NCBI GenBank assembly: GCA_039030075.1
Contig: JBCCEW010000006.1
Coordinates: forward strand, 124,001 to 188,000
From: Myxococcota bacterium
GTDB lineage: Bacteria > Myxococcota_A > UBA9160 > SMWR01
Reading direction: 5' to 3'
Length of the DNA: 64,000 nucleotides
Shown: positions 32,477 through 42,087 of the stretch, piece by piece
Layout: every line of letters starts with the position of its first letter
Position numbering within the stretch: position 1 is the stretch's first letter
Program-made: the position numbers and the translations under genes
The notes under the pieces: generated by a model
What the model was told of the DNA's origin: nothing
The model's database searches: none
The model's input: only the letters and a program-made list of their open reading frames with translations

Positions 32477-33478
32477 TCAGGCCGCGGTGGCCCGGAGGAC
32501 CCGCTCGAAGAACGCCTGTTCGGCGTCTGCGAGTCGTGCCACCTGGGCGCCGGCCTCCCGGAAGAGGCCCGGGTCGCAAGTCTCGCGCTCGCTCTGCTCC
32601 TTCAGCGGAACCGCGAGCTCCTGCCACTGGGTCACGATCGTTTCGATCGCGGGCACGAGCCCGTGCTCGCCGAGGCCCGGGCAGAAGCCTTCTGCCTCAC
32701 GGAGGAACTCGAAGTAGAGCGCGCGGAAGAAGCTGCCGGCGGCGCCTCGCTTCAGGATGATCTGATAGCCGAAGCGCGCGGCCCAGGACCAGTCGGTTGC
32801 GTCGCTCCAGTCGGGGAGGGCGCGCGCCAGTCGCCGCATCGCCGGAATGCCGGCCGGCAGCGCTTCGTGGGGATCGAGCATGGCGTGCGCGTTCTTTCGG
32901 AGCGCGCGCCGGATCGCGCCGGGAAGATCGGTGAGGGGTTTCGCATCGCGGAAGTCGCCCCACTGGTTCTGGCAGGAGATCGGATAGTCGCGGGCGTTGC
33001 GCGCGGCGCGCAGTTCCTCGTAGCCGCAGCGCTGGTAGGTGTCGTACTTCCGGTCGGCGATCCAGACTTCTTCCGTCTCGTCGTCGTAGCCGACCACCAC
33101 GCAGCGGTGTCCTGGGAAGTGGCTCGTGGTGTTGTGGTACCCGAGGTAGAAGGTGTCCGTCGAGAGCATCACCGGTTCGCCGTGGTCGATGTGCTCGCGC
33201 AGGAGCTGCCACGCCCGGGCGTCGTCGTCTTCCGGACGATCGACCATTCCGATTCCGGTGTTCGATCCGAAATCGCTCTCGAGGGTGGCCGTGCGGCCAT
33301 GGAACATGCGCGTGGGCGAGATGCCGTCGGCCTCGAGGTAGTAGAAGCCCAGCCCGCTCGCGAGGCCGAACACCATCCCCTCGGAGAGCTCGGTTCCGCG
33401 GAACGCCATCAGGTTCCGAAGCGCTGTCGAGGCGCAGTGTTCGCCGGTGCGGTGCGCATAGCCTTCCACGATCGGCAT
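32477..33478 (-). CDS. BtrH-like acyltransferase/peptidase-like protein (BtrH_N + DUF4872)
   Basis: 333 aa. The N-terminus GYAHRTGEHCASTALRNL carries the conserved His14-Cys15 pair of the butirosin H N-terminal domain, followed by ELSEGMVFGLASGLGFYYL. The C-terminal half matches DUF4872 (SCQNQWGDFRDAKPLTDLP, ATDWSWAARFGYQIILKRG). BtrH transfers an acyl side chain from a carrier protein to an aminoglycoside. No carrier protein or antibiotic cluster is here, so an amide-forming or cysteine-hydrolase role on another substrate is likely. The unknown gene 41 bp upstream is probably its partner. Confidence 0.85.
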   Translation of the reverse strand: MPIVEGYAHRTGEHCASTALRNLMAFRGTELSEGMVFGLASGLGFYYLEADGISPTRMFHGRTATLESDFGSNTGIGMVDRPEDDDARAWQLLREHIDHGEPVMLSTDTFYLGYHNTTSHFPGHRCVVVGYDDETEEVWIADRKYDTYQRCGYEELRAARNARDYPISCQNQWGDFRDAKPLTDLPGAIRRALRKNAHAMLDPHEALPAGIPAMRRLARALPDWSDATDWSWAARFGYQIILKRGAAGSFFRALYFEFLREAEGFCPGLGEHGLVPAIETIVTQWQELAVPLKEQSERETCDPGLFREAGAQVARLADAEQAFFERVLRATAA

Positions 33479-33519
33479 CGCGCCGCAGTATACGGCGTTC
33501 GAACCTCGCTGCTGGAGAC

Positions 33520-34257
33520 CTAGGCGCGCCAGCGCACCCGCAGCGCCGCGTTCTCGCCGTCGGGGAGCTCGACGCACTCGATCAGCCCGATCTCGCCGCG
33601 GAACTGGGCCTCCTCCGCGATCCGGGCCTTGAAGACCTCGGCGAGGTCGCGGGTCAGGACCCACAAGGAAAGTTCGCTGGGGCCGCGCTCGCGCTTCGGA
33701 ATCCCCAGCTGGAGGTCGAAGCGGGCATCCTGGCCGACGCGATTCTTCAGCACATGACGCCCCAGTCGCGCCATCTGGAAGGGGGGCGACAACTCGGCCA
33801 GACAGTTCAAGCCGCGGAGCAGCAACACGAAGGGCGAGTCCTCGCCCTCGGGATCGGTCACGCCGAAGACCAGGCTCTCGCGCCCCTGGCGAACGCCCAC
33901 GAAGTCCACGCCGCTGCGTTCGAGCGCCGGGTGCTGCTCCCCGGCTACGGGCGCGAACGCACCGCTCAAGCAGGTGATGGTCTCGGTCTTCGGTCCCATC
34001 TGGGAGTGCAGCTCGAGGGAGTCGAAGTAGGGCTCGAGCACGATCTCGGCGAGGCTCGCTTCGAGTCGTTCGTCCTCGCGTTCGGGATCGAGCTTTCCTT
34101 CGACCTGGTAGTACGACTCGAGGAACTCGGCGACGAGCACGTCGGGAAAGTGCAAGTAGTCGGCGCACTCCTCGATTTGCGCAGCGAGATCCAGCGATCG
34201 GCTGCGCTCGAAACGCAGCCGGAACGGTGTGTCGAGGGTGAGATCGGCGGGAAACAG
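33520..34257 (-). CDS. Uncharacterised protein upstream of BtrH-like gene (start uncertain)
   Basis: 245 aa if started at CTG 34257, which has GGAG 8 nt upstream; other in-frame starts would run into the divergent carboxylase gene. The chain has a Glu/Asp-rich N-terminal half (KLDPEREDERLEASLAEIV) and a regular sheet pattern (VDFVGVRQGRESLVFGV, PFVLLLRGLNCLAEL, ARFDLQLGIPK). No family recognised and no membrane segment. Location suggests joint function with the BtrH-like protein. Start uncertainty keeps confidence moderate. Confidence 0.6.
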   Translation of the reverse strand: MFPADLTLDTPFRLRFERSRSLDLAAQIEECADYLHFPDVLVAEFLESYYQVEGKLDPEREDERLEASLAEIVLEPYFDSLELHSQMGPKTETITCLSGAFAPVAGEQHPALERSGVDFVGVRQGRESLVFGVTDPEGEDSPFVLLLRGLNCLAELSPPFQMARLGRHVLKNRVGQDARFDLQLGIPKRERGPSELSLWVLTRDLAEVFKARIAEEAQFRGEIGLIECVELPDGENAALRVRWRA

Positions 34258-34401
34258 AGTGAGGGCTCCGGAGGGCGGCTCCTGGCGATTCGGACGATCT
34301 CGCCTCCAGATTGAGCCCCAGGGGAGGAAGCGTGCGGGACCCGGCAGAACTGTGGCATCTCTAGGGGTTCCGGAATTTCCCCCGGCCCCAAGCGAGTCCC
34401 C

Positions 34402-37400
34402 ATGCCCCACCAGAGCCTGTTGGTCGCCAACCGCGGCGAGATCGCCATTCGCGTGATGCGCGCCGCTGCCGCACGCGGGTTGCGGAGCGTCGCGGTGTTC
34501 TCGGAAGACGAGAGGGACGCACTTCACGTGCGCAAGGCCGATGCCGCTGAGGCCCTCTCTGGGGAGGGAGCCGCGGCCTACCTGGACCCCGACGCGCTGG
34601 TCGCGGCGGCACAGCGCGCGGGCTGCGATGCGGTCCACCCGGGCTACGGCTTCTTGTCAGAGAGCGCCGCGTTCGCCGAGCGCTGCAGCGCCGCCGGGTT
34701 GACCTTCGTGGGGCCGACACCCGGAGCCCTCGAACTCTTCGGCGACAAGGCGCGTGCCCGCGCCCTCGCAATCGAGTGCGGCGTGCCGGTCATCGAAGGC
34801 ACCGAGGGCGCCACCACCCTCGAAGATGCGAGGGCCTTCCTCGCTTCGCTCGGCCCGGGCGCGTCGGCGATGATCAAGGCGATCTCCGGGGGCGGGGGGC
34901 GCGGCGTGCGGCCCGTACATTCGGTCGAGGAGCTCGAGAAAGCGTTCGCACGCTGCTCGAGCGAAGCCGCGGCTGCGTTCGGCAACGGGGATCTCTACGT
35001 CGAGCGTTGGCTGCCCTCCGCGCGTCACGTCGAGGTGCAGATCGCCGGTGACGCCGCGGGCGAGCTGGTCCACTTCGGCGAACGCGAGTGCAGCACCCAG
35101 CGGCGACACCAGAAGCTGATCGAGCTCGCGCCGGCCCCGTGGTTGGAGGACGGGCTGCGTCAGCGCATCTGGGACGCGGCGATCGCGCTCGGTCGCGCCG
35201 CCGGATACACCGGGGTGGGCACCATCGAGTTCCTGGTGGACGCCACGCGACCCGACGCGTTCACCTTCATGGAGGCGAACGCCCGCCTCCAGGTCGAACA
35301 CACGGTGACCGAGGAGGTCACCGGCGTCGATCTCGTGTCCCTGCAGCTCGATCTCGCCGAAGGGCGCTCGCTCGCCGAGCTGGGGTTCTCGCAGCCCGAG
35401 ATTCCCCGGGCGCGCGGCCACGCGATCCAGCTGCGCATCAACACCGAGAAGCTGCGCAAGAAGGACGGTCTCGCGCTGCCCGCCTCGGGAACGCTGACCG
35501 CCTTCGAACCGCCGGGCGGGTTGGGCGTGCGCGTCGATACGGCCGGCCACGTCGGCTATCAGACGAATCCGCGCTTCGACTCCCTGCTCGCGAAGCTGGT
35601 CGTGCACTCGCCGTCGCGCGATTTCACCGATGCGTTGAACCGCGCCTACCGCGCGCTCTGCGAGTTCCGCATCGAGGGGATCCAGACCAACCGCGGACTC
35701 TTGCAGGCCCTGGTGAAGCATCCGGCCTTCGCGGCCCAGGAGATCACGACGCGGTTCGTGGAAGAGCACGCGGCCGAACTGGTCGCCGCCGCCGACGACG
35801 AGCACGCTCGCCTCCACGCCGAGTCGGCCCCGCCAGCGTCCCCTGCGCCCTCGACCGCGACGCCGCGGGCCGGGGCCCAGACCGTGGGCGCCCAGATCGA
35901 CGCCAGCGATCCCCTCGCCGTTCTCGATCACGGCAAATCGACGGGCGCCGCCGTTTCCGCCCCGACCGCACCTGCCCCGGCGCTGGCCGAAGCGGCCTCG
36001 GGCCCGCCGGGGACGGTGGCCCAGCGCGCTCCCTTGCAGGGGACGATCGTCAGCGTGGCGGTGGCACCGGGAGATGCCGTGGCGGCAGGCGCTCCGCTCC
36101 TCGTGCTCGAAGCCATGAAGATGGAGCACGTGATCGAAGCCGATCGCAGTGGCGTGGTCCGGGCCATTCCCGTGCGCGAGGGCGACACCGTCGCGGAGGA
36201 TCACCCGCTGGTGTTCCTCGAAGAGGCGGATGTCGCGGCCGAGCGGCGAGACGACGCGTCCGCCGCGGATCTCGATCGGATCCGTCCGGATCTGGCCGAG
36301 GCCCTCGAGCGCCATGCGGTCGGGCACGACGAACGGCGCCCGGACGCGGTGGCGCGTCGCCGCAAGACCGGGCAGCGCACGGCGCGAGAGAACATCGCCG
36401 ATCTCTGCGATGCCGAGAGCTTCATTGAGTACGGACCGCTGGCCCTCGCCGCCCAGCGTCGGCGTCGCACCCTCGAAGACCTGATCGAGAAGACGCCGGG
36501 CGATGGACTCGTCGCGGGTGTCGGCACCGTGAATGCCGAGGCCTTCGGAGAGGAGCGCGCCCGCTGCATGGTGCTCTCCTACGACTACACCGTGCTTGCC
36601 GGGACCCAGGGGCTGCAGAACCACCGCAAGAAGGACCGCATGTTCGAGCTCGCCGAGCAGTGGCGTTTGCCCGTCGTGTTCTTCACCGAGGGCGGCGGTG
36701 GCCGGCCGGGGGACACGGATGGCGCTGGTGTCGCGGGGCTCGACTGCTGGGCCTTCGCGTACTGGGGAAAGCTCTCCGGGCTGGTGCCGATGGTGGGCAT
36801 CAACTCGGGACGCTGCTTTGCCGGGAACGCAGCGCTCCTCGGCTGCTGCGACGTCGTGATCGCCACCGCCAACTCGAACATCGGCATGGGCGGTCCGGCC
36901 ATGATCGAGGGCGGCGGGCTCGGCGTGTTCCGGCCCGAGGAAGTCGGCCCGATGACCGACCAGGTCCCGAATGGCGTCGTCGACATCGCCGTCGAGGACG
37001 AGGCCGAAGCGGTCGAGGTGGCGAAGCAGTACCTCGCGTACTTCCAGGGGCCGCTCGACAGCGGGGACGCCGGGGACCCGCGCCTGCTGCGCCAGGTGAT
37101 CCCCGAGAACCGGCTGCGCATCTACGACGTGCGCCGCGTGATCGAACTACTGGCCGACACGGGCAGCGTGCTCGAGCTGCGGCGCGGTTTCGGTCACGGC
37201 ATGGTGACGGCGCTGGCCCGCATCGAGGGCCGGCCGATGGGGATCCTCGCGAACAACCCCCAGCATCTCGCAGGAGCGATCGACAGCGCGGGGGCCGACA
37301 AGGCGGCGCGTTTCATGCAGCTCTGCGACGCCCACGATCTCCCGATCCTCTTCCTCTGCGACACGCCCGGCATCATGGTCGGCCCCGAGGTCGAGAAGAC

Positions 37401-37836
37401 CGGGTTGGTGCGGCACGCGGCGCGCATGTTCGTGACCGGGGCGAGCCTGACGGTGCCGTTCTTCACGATCGTTCTGCGCAAGGGCTACGGCCTCGGCGCC
37501 CAGGCCATGGCCGGGGGCAGCTTCAAGGCGCCGATGTTCACCGTGGCCTGGCCAACCGGCGAGTTCGGCGGAATGGGCCTCGAAGGCGCCGTCAAGCTCG
37601 GGTACCGCAACGAGCTCGCGGCCGAGACCGATCCCGAGAAGCGTCGTGCCCTCTTCGACGAAATGGTCGCCCGCATGTACGAGCACGGGAAGGGCGTGAA
37701 CATGTCGTCGGTCTTCGAGATCGACGACGTGATCGATCCGGCCGACTCCCGGCGCTGGATCCTCCGGGCGCTGGCGTCGGTTCCGCCGAGTCCGCCCCGG
37801 ACCGAGAAGAAGCGACCCTGCATCGACACCTGGTAG
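34402..37836 (+). CDS. Single-chain acyl-CoA carboxylase (biotin carboxylase, BCCP and carboxyltransferase fused)
   Basis: 1144 aa. Residues 1-450 are biotin carboxylase: VANRGEIAIRVMRAA at the start, ATP-grasp loop KAISGGGGRGVRPV near residue 160, and HFGERECSTQRRHQKLIE. A Pro/Ala linker follows, then the biotinyl domain with Lys573 in LEAMKMEH. Residues about 640-1130 are the carboxyltransferase, with AGTQGLQNHRKKDR and VFFTEGGGGRPGD. One chain for all steps is the layout of long-chain acyl-CoA carboxylases; acetyl-, propionyl- and geranyl-CoA are also possible substrates. No accB/accD partners are adjacent. Confidence 0.93.
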   Translation: MPHQSLLVANRGEIAIRVMRAAAARGLRSVAVFSEDERDALHVRKADAAEALSGEGAAAYLDPDALVAAAQRAGCDAVHPGYGFLSESAAFAERCSAAGLTFVGPTPGALELFGDKARARALAIECGVPVIEGTEGATTLEDARAFLASLGPGASAMIKAISGGGGRGVRPVHSVEELEKAFARCSSEAAAAFGNGDLYVERWLPSARHVEVQIAGDAAGELVHFGERECSTQRRHQKLIELAPAPWLEDGLRQRIWDAAIALGRAAGYTGVGTIEFLVDATRPDAFTFMEANARLQVEHTVTEEVTGVDLVSLQLDLAEGRSLAELGFSQPEIPRARGHAIQLRINTEKLRKKDGLALPASGTLTAFEPPGGLGVRVDTAGHVGYQTNPRFDSLLAKLVVHSPSRDFTDALNRAYRALCEFRIEGIQTNRGLLQALVKHPAFAAQEITTRFVEEHAAELVAAADDEHARLHAESAPPASPAPSTATPRAGAQTVGAQIDASDPLAVLDHGKSTGAAVSAPTAPAPALAEAASGPPGTVAQRAPLQGTIVSVAVAPGDAVAAGAPLLVLEAMKMEHVIEADRSGVVRAIPVREGDTVAEDHPLVFLEEADVAAERRDDASAADLDRIRPDLAEALERHAVGHDERRPDAVARRRKTGQRTARENIADLCDAESFIEYGPLALAAQRRRRTLEDLIEKTPGDGLVAGVGTVNAEAFGEERARCMVLSYDYTVLAGTQGLQNHRKKDRMFELAEQWRLPVVFFTEGGGGRPGDTDGAGVAGLDCWAFAYWGKLSGLVPMVGINSGRCFAGNAALLGCCDVVIATANSNIGMGGPAMIEGGGLGVFRPEEVGPMTDQVPNGVVDIAVEDEAEAVEVAKQYLAYFQGPLDSGDAGDPRLLRQVIPENRLRIYDVRRVIELLADTGSVLELRRGFGHGMVTALARIEGRPMGILANNPQHLAGAIDSAGADKAARFMQLCDAHDLPILFLCDTPGIMVGPEVEKTGLVRHAARMFVTGASLTVPFFTIVLRKGYGLGAQAMAGGSFKAPMFTVAWPTGEFGGMGLEGAVKLGYRNELAAETDPEKRRALFDEMVARMYEHGKGVNMSSVFEIDDVIDPADSRRWILRALASVPPSPPRTEKKRPCIDTW

Positions 37837-37921
37837 ATCTCGCTAGGCTCTGCGTCGCAATCGAGACCGGCCCGGGGGTGGCGCGCCCGTTCCCCCGCAG
37901 GCGACGGCGCGAGGCTCTGCG

Positions 37922-38797
37922 ATGTCATCGGTGAACGAGCTGGCCCAGTGGGTCGGCCCGGTGGTGCTCTTCCTGCTGATGACCGCCGTCGGTCTCGAGC
38001 TCGTGCCCGACGACTTCCGGCGTCTTCGCAAGAGTCCGGGTGCGGTGGTGGGTGGGACGGCGGCTCAGCTGATCGGCCTCCCGCTCCTGACCTGGGGAGT
38101 CGTCGTGCTCCTGGACCTCCCGCCGATCTTTGGCGCCGGGGCGGTGCTCGTGGCCGTCGCGCCGGGCGCGGGGATCTCGAACGTCTTCGTGGCGGCGGCC
38201 GGCGCGAACACGGCCCTGTCCGTGACGCTCACCGCCTTCGCGTCGGCGTTGGCCGCGTTCTCCCTGCCGACCTTCGCGTCCCTCGGGCTCGAAGTCTTCA
38301 TGGGCGAGAGCGTGGACGTCGACGTCCCGGTGTTGCAGCTGATCGCCCAGCTCTTCTTCACGCTGCTGGTGCCGCTCGGTCTCGGCATGTTCTTGCGCGC
38401 GCGCTGGCCCGAGTTCGTGGCGCGGCGGGGGCGCCTGCTGCAAGCGAGCGCGCTCATCGTGATCGTCGGGCTGACGGCGCTGGGCGTGGCCTATGGCGAG
38501 TCCGACGGACTCGATTTCGACGATGCACAGGCGGGCGTGCTCGGAGCGGCGGTCTGGACCCTCGCCGCAATGGCCCTCGGTTGGACGGTCGCGTGGTTGC
38601 TGGGCCTCGAGTCGCGCGATCGCTTCACGTTCCTGATCGAGTTCTCGACCCGCAACATCGGCGTCGCCGGGATCGTGGCGCTCGCCGGTCTGGCCCGCGT
38701 CGACCTGGCGCTCTTCATGGGCGCGTACGTCGTCACCGGGTATCCGATCGCCGCCGGCGCCGTGCTGCTGCGCCGGATCTGGTGGGCGAATACCTGA
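37922..38797 (+). CDS. Bile acid:sodium symporter (BASS/SBF) family transporter
   Basis: 291 aa with about 9 membrane helices. FLLMTAVGLELVPDDFRRL and VLVAVAPGAGISNVFVAAAGANTALSV cover the conserved core that binds sodium, and the C-terminal FSTRNIGVAGIVALAG is the second crossing segment. BASS proteins import organic anions such as steroid conjugates, pantoate or pyruvate with sodium. The neighbouring lipid and sterol-like genes make a bile-acid-like or keto-acid substrate plausible. Confidence 0.88.
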   Translation: MSSVNELAQWVGPVVLFLLMTAVGLELVPDDFRRLRKSPGAVVGGTAAQLIGLPLLTWGVVVLLDLPPIFGAGAVLVAVAPGAGISNVFVAAAGANTALSVTLTAFASALAAFSLPTFASLGLEVFMGESVDVDVPVLQLIAQLFFTLLVPLGLGMFLRARWPEFVARRGRLLQASALIVIVGLTALGVAYGESDGLDFDDAQAGVLGAAVWTLAAMALGWTVAWLLGLESRDRFTFLIEFSTRNIGVAGIVALAGLARVDLALFMGAYVVTGYPIAAGAVLLRRIWWANT

Positions 38798-38803
38798 GGC
38801 TTG

Positions 38804-39154
38804 TCAGCTGCGGTCAGCCTGTTCCGCGGCCCAGTCGCCGACGACAGGCACCCGCCACTGCTCTCCCTGGAAGGCCTTGATCATCAGGACGAGCCACAGG
38901 ATCACGGTGACCGGCGTCAGGAGCAGGGCGATCAGCCAGCCGATCAGCGGCACCCAGCCCGCCACCACCGACACCACGAAGATCGAGAAGAAGACGCCGA
39001 GCGACTGGTAGGCGTGGAAGCGGACGTCGCGGTCCTCGCGCTCGATCACGAGGAAGACGATCCCGGTGATGAAGCCGAGGGCGTAGCAGAGGGCGCCGGC
39101 GATGTTGGAGTCGAGCCCCGTAGATGAGCCCGGGCTCGGAGACGGTGCGGCCAT
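38804..39154 (-). CDS. DUF4870 (Tic20-like) membrane protein
   Basis: 116 aa, four short hydrophobic segments. The conserved DUF4870 core is IAGALCYALGFITGIVFLVIE, RFHAYQSLGVFF and the helix LIGWLIALLLTPVTVILW. It is an inner-membrane protein of unknown role. It is convergent with the BASS gene (6-bp gap) and divergent from bioA. Confidence 0.87.
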   Translation of the reverse strand: MAAPSPSPGSSTGLDSNIAGALCYALGFITGIVFLVIEREDRDVRFHAYQSLGVFFSIFVVSVVAGWVPLIGWLIALLLTPVTVILWLVLMIKAFQGEQWRVPVVGDWAAEQADRS

Positions 39155-39238
39155 ACGATTCTCCCACGCCGAGTGTCGCCAGCGGGTTCACGTTCTGCAA
39201 ACGCTGGCGAGCGCCGCGGGTGCGGTAGCGTGGAATCC

Positions 39239-40540
39239 ATGTCTGGTTCCGACTCCCTGGTGGCGCGCGACGCGCGCGCGGTCTGGCACCCCTACGCGGC
39301 TCCCGCCGCGTCCCCGATCTTCCCGGTCGAGAGCGCGAAGGGGGTCCGTCTGCGGCTCACCGATGGGCGCGAGCTGATCGACGGGATGTCGTCCTGGTGG
39401 TCGGCGATTCACGGCTACGGCCACCCGGTGCTGCAGCAAGCGGTGGCCGACCAGCTTGCGCGCATGCCCCACGTGATGTTCGGGGGCCTCACCCACGAGC
39501 CGGCCGTGCGGCTCTGCGAGCGACTCGTCGACATGACGCCCGCCGGGCTGTCGCGGGTCTTCCTGTCGGACTCGGGATCGGTGGCCGTCGAGGTCGCGCT
39601 CAAGATGGCGCTCCAGGTCTGGCAGGCGCGCGGCGAGACCGGGCGACAGAAGTTCTTGACGGTTCGCGGCGGCTACCACGGCGACACCTTCGGAGCGATG
39701 GGCGTCTGCGACCCGGTGACCGGGATGCACACCCTGTTTCAGGACGTGCTGGCCGAGCATGTCTTCGTGCCACGTCCCGCGTGTGCCTTCGACGCGCCGT
39801 GCACGCCCGCGGACACCGCCGAGCTCGAGGCGGCGCTCGAACGGGAGGGGGATCGCCTGGCGGCCATCGTCCTCGAGCCGATCGTGCAGGGGGCGGGCGG
39901 CATGTGGTTCTACGCGCCCGACTACCTGCGCCGCGTGCGCGAGCTCTGCGATCGCCATGGGCTCCTGCTGGTGGCGGACGAGATCGCCACGGGCTTCGGT
40001 CGCGCCGGTCGGCTCTTCGCCTGCGAGTATGCCGACGTCACGCCGGACATCTTGTGTGTGGGGAAGGCGCTGACGGGCGGCACGATGAGTCTCGCGGCGA
40101 CCCTGGCCAGCGCGGCGGTTTGCGACGCGATCGCGAGCGCCGACCCGGGCGTCTTCATGCACGGCCCGACCTTCATGGGGAACCCACTCGCTTGTGCCGC
40201 GGCGAACGCCAGCCTGGATCTGCTCGAAGCCGAGCCCTGGCAGCCGCGGGTCGCGGGCCTCGAGGCCCAGCTCAAGGAGCAGCTGGAGCCCGCGCGCACA
40301 CAGCCGGGAGTCGCGGACGTTCGTGTGCTCGGCGCCATCGGAGTGGTCGAGCTCGAGACGCCGGTGGACATGGCCGTCGTGCAGCCGGCGTTCGTCGAGC
40401 GGGGTGTCTGGGTGCGGCCCTTCGGCCGGCTCGTCTACACCATGCCGCCCTACAGCATCGAGAGCGCCGATCTCGCCCAGCTCACGCGCGCGATGCGCGA
40501 CGTGATCGAGCTCCACGGCGAAGCCACAGTCGGGGCGTAG
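39239..40540 (+). CDS. bioA: Adenosylmethionine-8-amino-7-oxononanoate aminotransferase
   Basis: 433 aa, start at MSGSDSLV. Class III aminotransferase with WHPYAA and MSSWWSAIHGYGHP (BioA-specific W-W-S), SDSGSVAVEVALKM, VRGGYHGDTFGAMGVCDP, and PLP-binding Lys276 in CVGKALTGG. It makes 7,8-diaminopelargonate in biotin synthesis. It is a lone gene here, not in a bio operon, but two genes from a biotin-dependent carboxylase. No other biotin gene is in the window. Confidence 0.95.
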   Translation: MSGSDSLVARDARAVWHPYAAPAASPIFPVESAKGVRLRLTDGRELIDGMSSWWSAIHGYGHPVLQQAVADQLARMPHVMFGGLTHEPAVRLCERLVDMTPAGLSRVFLSDSGSVAVEVALKMALQVWQARGETGRQKFLTVRGGYHGDTFGAMGVCDPVTGMHTLFQDVLAEHVFVPRPACAFDAPCTPADTAELEAALEREGDRLAAIVLEPIVQGAGGMWFYAPDYLRRVRELCDRHGLLLVADEIATGFGRAGRLFACEYADVTPDILCVGKALTGGTMSLAATLASAAVCDAIASADPGVFMHGPTFMGNPLACAAANASLDLLEAEPWQPRVAGLEAQLKEQLEPARTQPGVADVRVLGAIGVVELETPVDMAVVQPAFVERGVWVRPFGRLVYTMPPYSIESADLAQLTRAMRDVIELHGEATVGA

Positions 40541-40692
40541 CGCCTGCCAGTCGCTTGCCGCTGCCTGAAGGGGCGGGGCCGATTGGGGCGAAAGACACGC
40601 GCCCCACGTGCCGATGTCCCCCCCAGAATCCCTATGCTCCTGTGACCCGCCTCACTTCCCCCCTGGCGCGAAATCCGGGATTCCTCCCCCCC

Positions 40693-42087
40693 ATGCAATT
40701 CCCCTGGCCCCACTACCGAGACCAGCAGCGGACCGCGCGCGCGCCCGAGCGCCTGCGCCGGAGCCTTCTGGCCACCGCGCTGTGCGCGAGCCTGCTGCTC
40801 GCCCTCGCTCAGGGCTCGGCCCAGACCCAGACCCAGAGCGCGGCCGACCCGGAAGAGGTCGCGGCTGCGCCGGTCGCCGAGAACGTCGATCTGAGCGAGC
40901 CCGTGGTGGAGCCGGCCGCGCCCGAAGAGCCCGAAGTGGCACCGCCCGAGCCCGAGCCCGTCGTTCCCGAGCCGCCGCAGCCCGCCGAGCCCCAGACCGC
41001 AGCGGTCGACCCCGAGGCCTCCCAGCCCCTGCTGCTGCTGGGGGAGAAGGTCCAGTCCGGGACCGCGGCACGTCTCTCCTGGTCACTCGACCAGCGCTTC
41101 GACGGCATCACCGTGCCGACGCCGGTGCTCGTGGTGAACGGCGCGGACGACGGCCTCGTGCTGTGTCTGACGGCCGCCGTCCACGGCGACGAGCTGAACG
41201 GAATCGAGATCGTGCGTCGCGTCATGTACGACCTCGATCCGTCGAAGCTGAAGGGAACCGTGATCGGTGTGCCGATCGTGAATCTCCAGGGCTTCCGGCG
41301 CAGCTCGCGCTACCTCCCGGACCGACGCGACCTGAACCGCTTCTTCCCCGGCACCGAGTCGGGCAGCTCCGCGTCGCGCATCGCCTATTCGTTCTTCAAC
41401 GAGGTGATCGCCAACTGTGACGCGCTGGTGGACATCCACACGGGTTCGTTCCAGCGAACGAACCTGCCCCAGCTGCGCGCCGACATGAGCGTACCGACCG
41501 TGGCTGCTCTCACCGAGGGGTTCGGCGCCACGGCCGTGCTGCATAGTCAGGGCGCGATCGGCACGCTGCGTCGCGCAGCCGTCGAGGCCGGCATTCCCGC
41601 GGTGACCCTCGAAACCGGCGAGCCGGTGACGCTCCAAGAAAAAGAGATCGATCACGCGACCAAGGGCATCCAGACCCTGCTCAACAAGCTCGGCATGTAC
41701 ACCCGGGTGCGGATCTGGGGCGAACCCGAACCGGTCTACTACCAGTCGACCTGGGTGCGCGCCGATCGCGGCGGCCTGCTCTTCGGTGACGTGATCCTCG
41801 GCCAGCGCGTGAAGAAGGGTCAGGTGCTCGGAAGCGTGACCGACCCGATCACGAACGTGCGCTCCGATCTGACCGCGCCTTCGGATGGACGCGTGCTCGG
41901 CATGGCCCTCAATCAGGTCGTGATGCCGGGCTTCGCAGCCTTCCGCATCGGCATCCAGACCACCGAGTCGGGTGTTCTCGCGCCGGGCGGCGAGCCGGGG
42001 CCGGAAGACGACCTGGGCGAGACGTCGGGCGCGGCCGCGCCGGCGGCGCCCGACCCGGATCTCGACGTCGAGGACGAGAACTCCTAA
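40693..42087 (+). CDS. Secreted succinylglutamate desuccinylase/aspartoacylase-like hydrolase
   Basis: 464 aa from ATG 40693. A basic start and a hydrophobic segment (residues about 22-40) give a signal peptide or anchor, followed by a Pro/Glu-rich stretch (about residues 58-112, for example PEEPEVAPPEPEPVVPEPP) like TonB or cell-wall spacers. The catalytic part is AstE/AspA type: zinc motif HGDELNG, RRDLNRFFPG, DIHTGSFQRTN. The C-terminal barrel-sandwich-like domain is GLLFGDVILGQRVKKGQVLG. The family is usually cytoplasmic; export here suggests a role in peptide or cell-wall amide hydrolysis. Confidence 0.88.
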   Translation: MQFPWPHYRDQQRTARAPERLRRSLLATALCASLLLALAQGSAQTQTQSAADPEEVAAAPVAENVDLSEPVVEPAAPEEPEVAPPEPEPVVPEPPQPAEPQTAAVDPEASQPLLLLGEKVQSGTAARLSWSLDQRFDGITVPTPVLVVNGADDGLVLCLTAAVHGDELNGIEIVRRVMYDLDPSKLKGTVIGVPIVNLQGFRRSSRYLPDRRDLNRFFPGTESGSSASRIAYSFFNEVIANCDALVDIHTGSFQRTNLPQLRADMSVPTVAALTEGFGATAVLHSQGAIGTLRRAAVEAGIPAVTLETGEPVTLQEKEIDHATKGIQTLLNKLGMYTRVRIWGEPEPVYYQSTWVRADRGGLLFGDVILGQRVKKGQVLGSVTDPITNVRSDLTAPSDGRVLGMALNQVVMPGFAAFRIGIQTTESGVLAPGGEPGPEDDLGETSGAAAPAAPDPDLDVEDENS

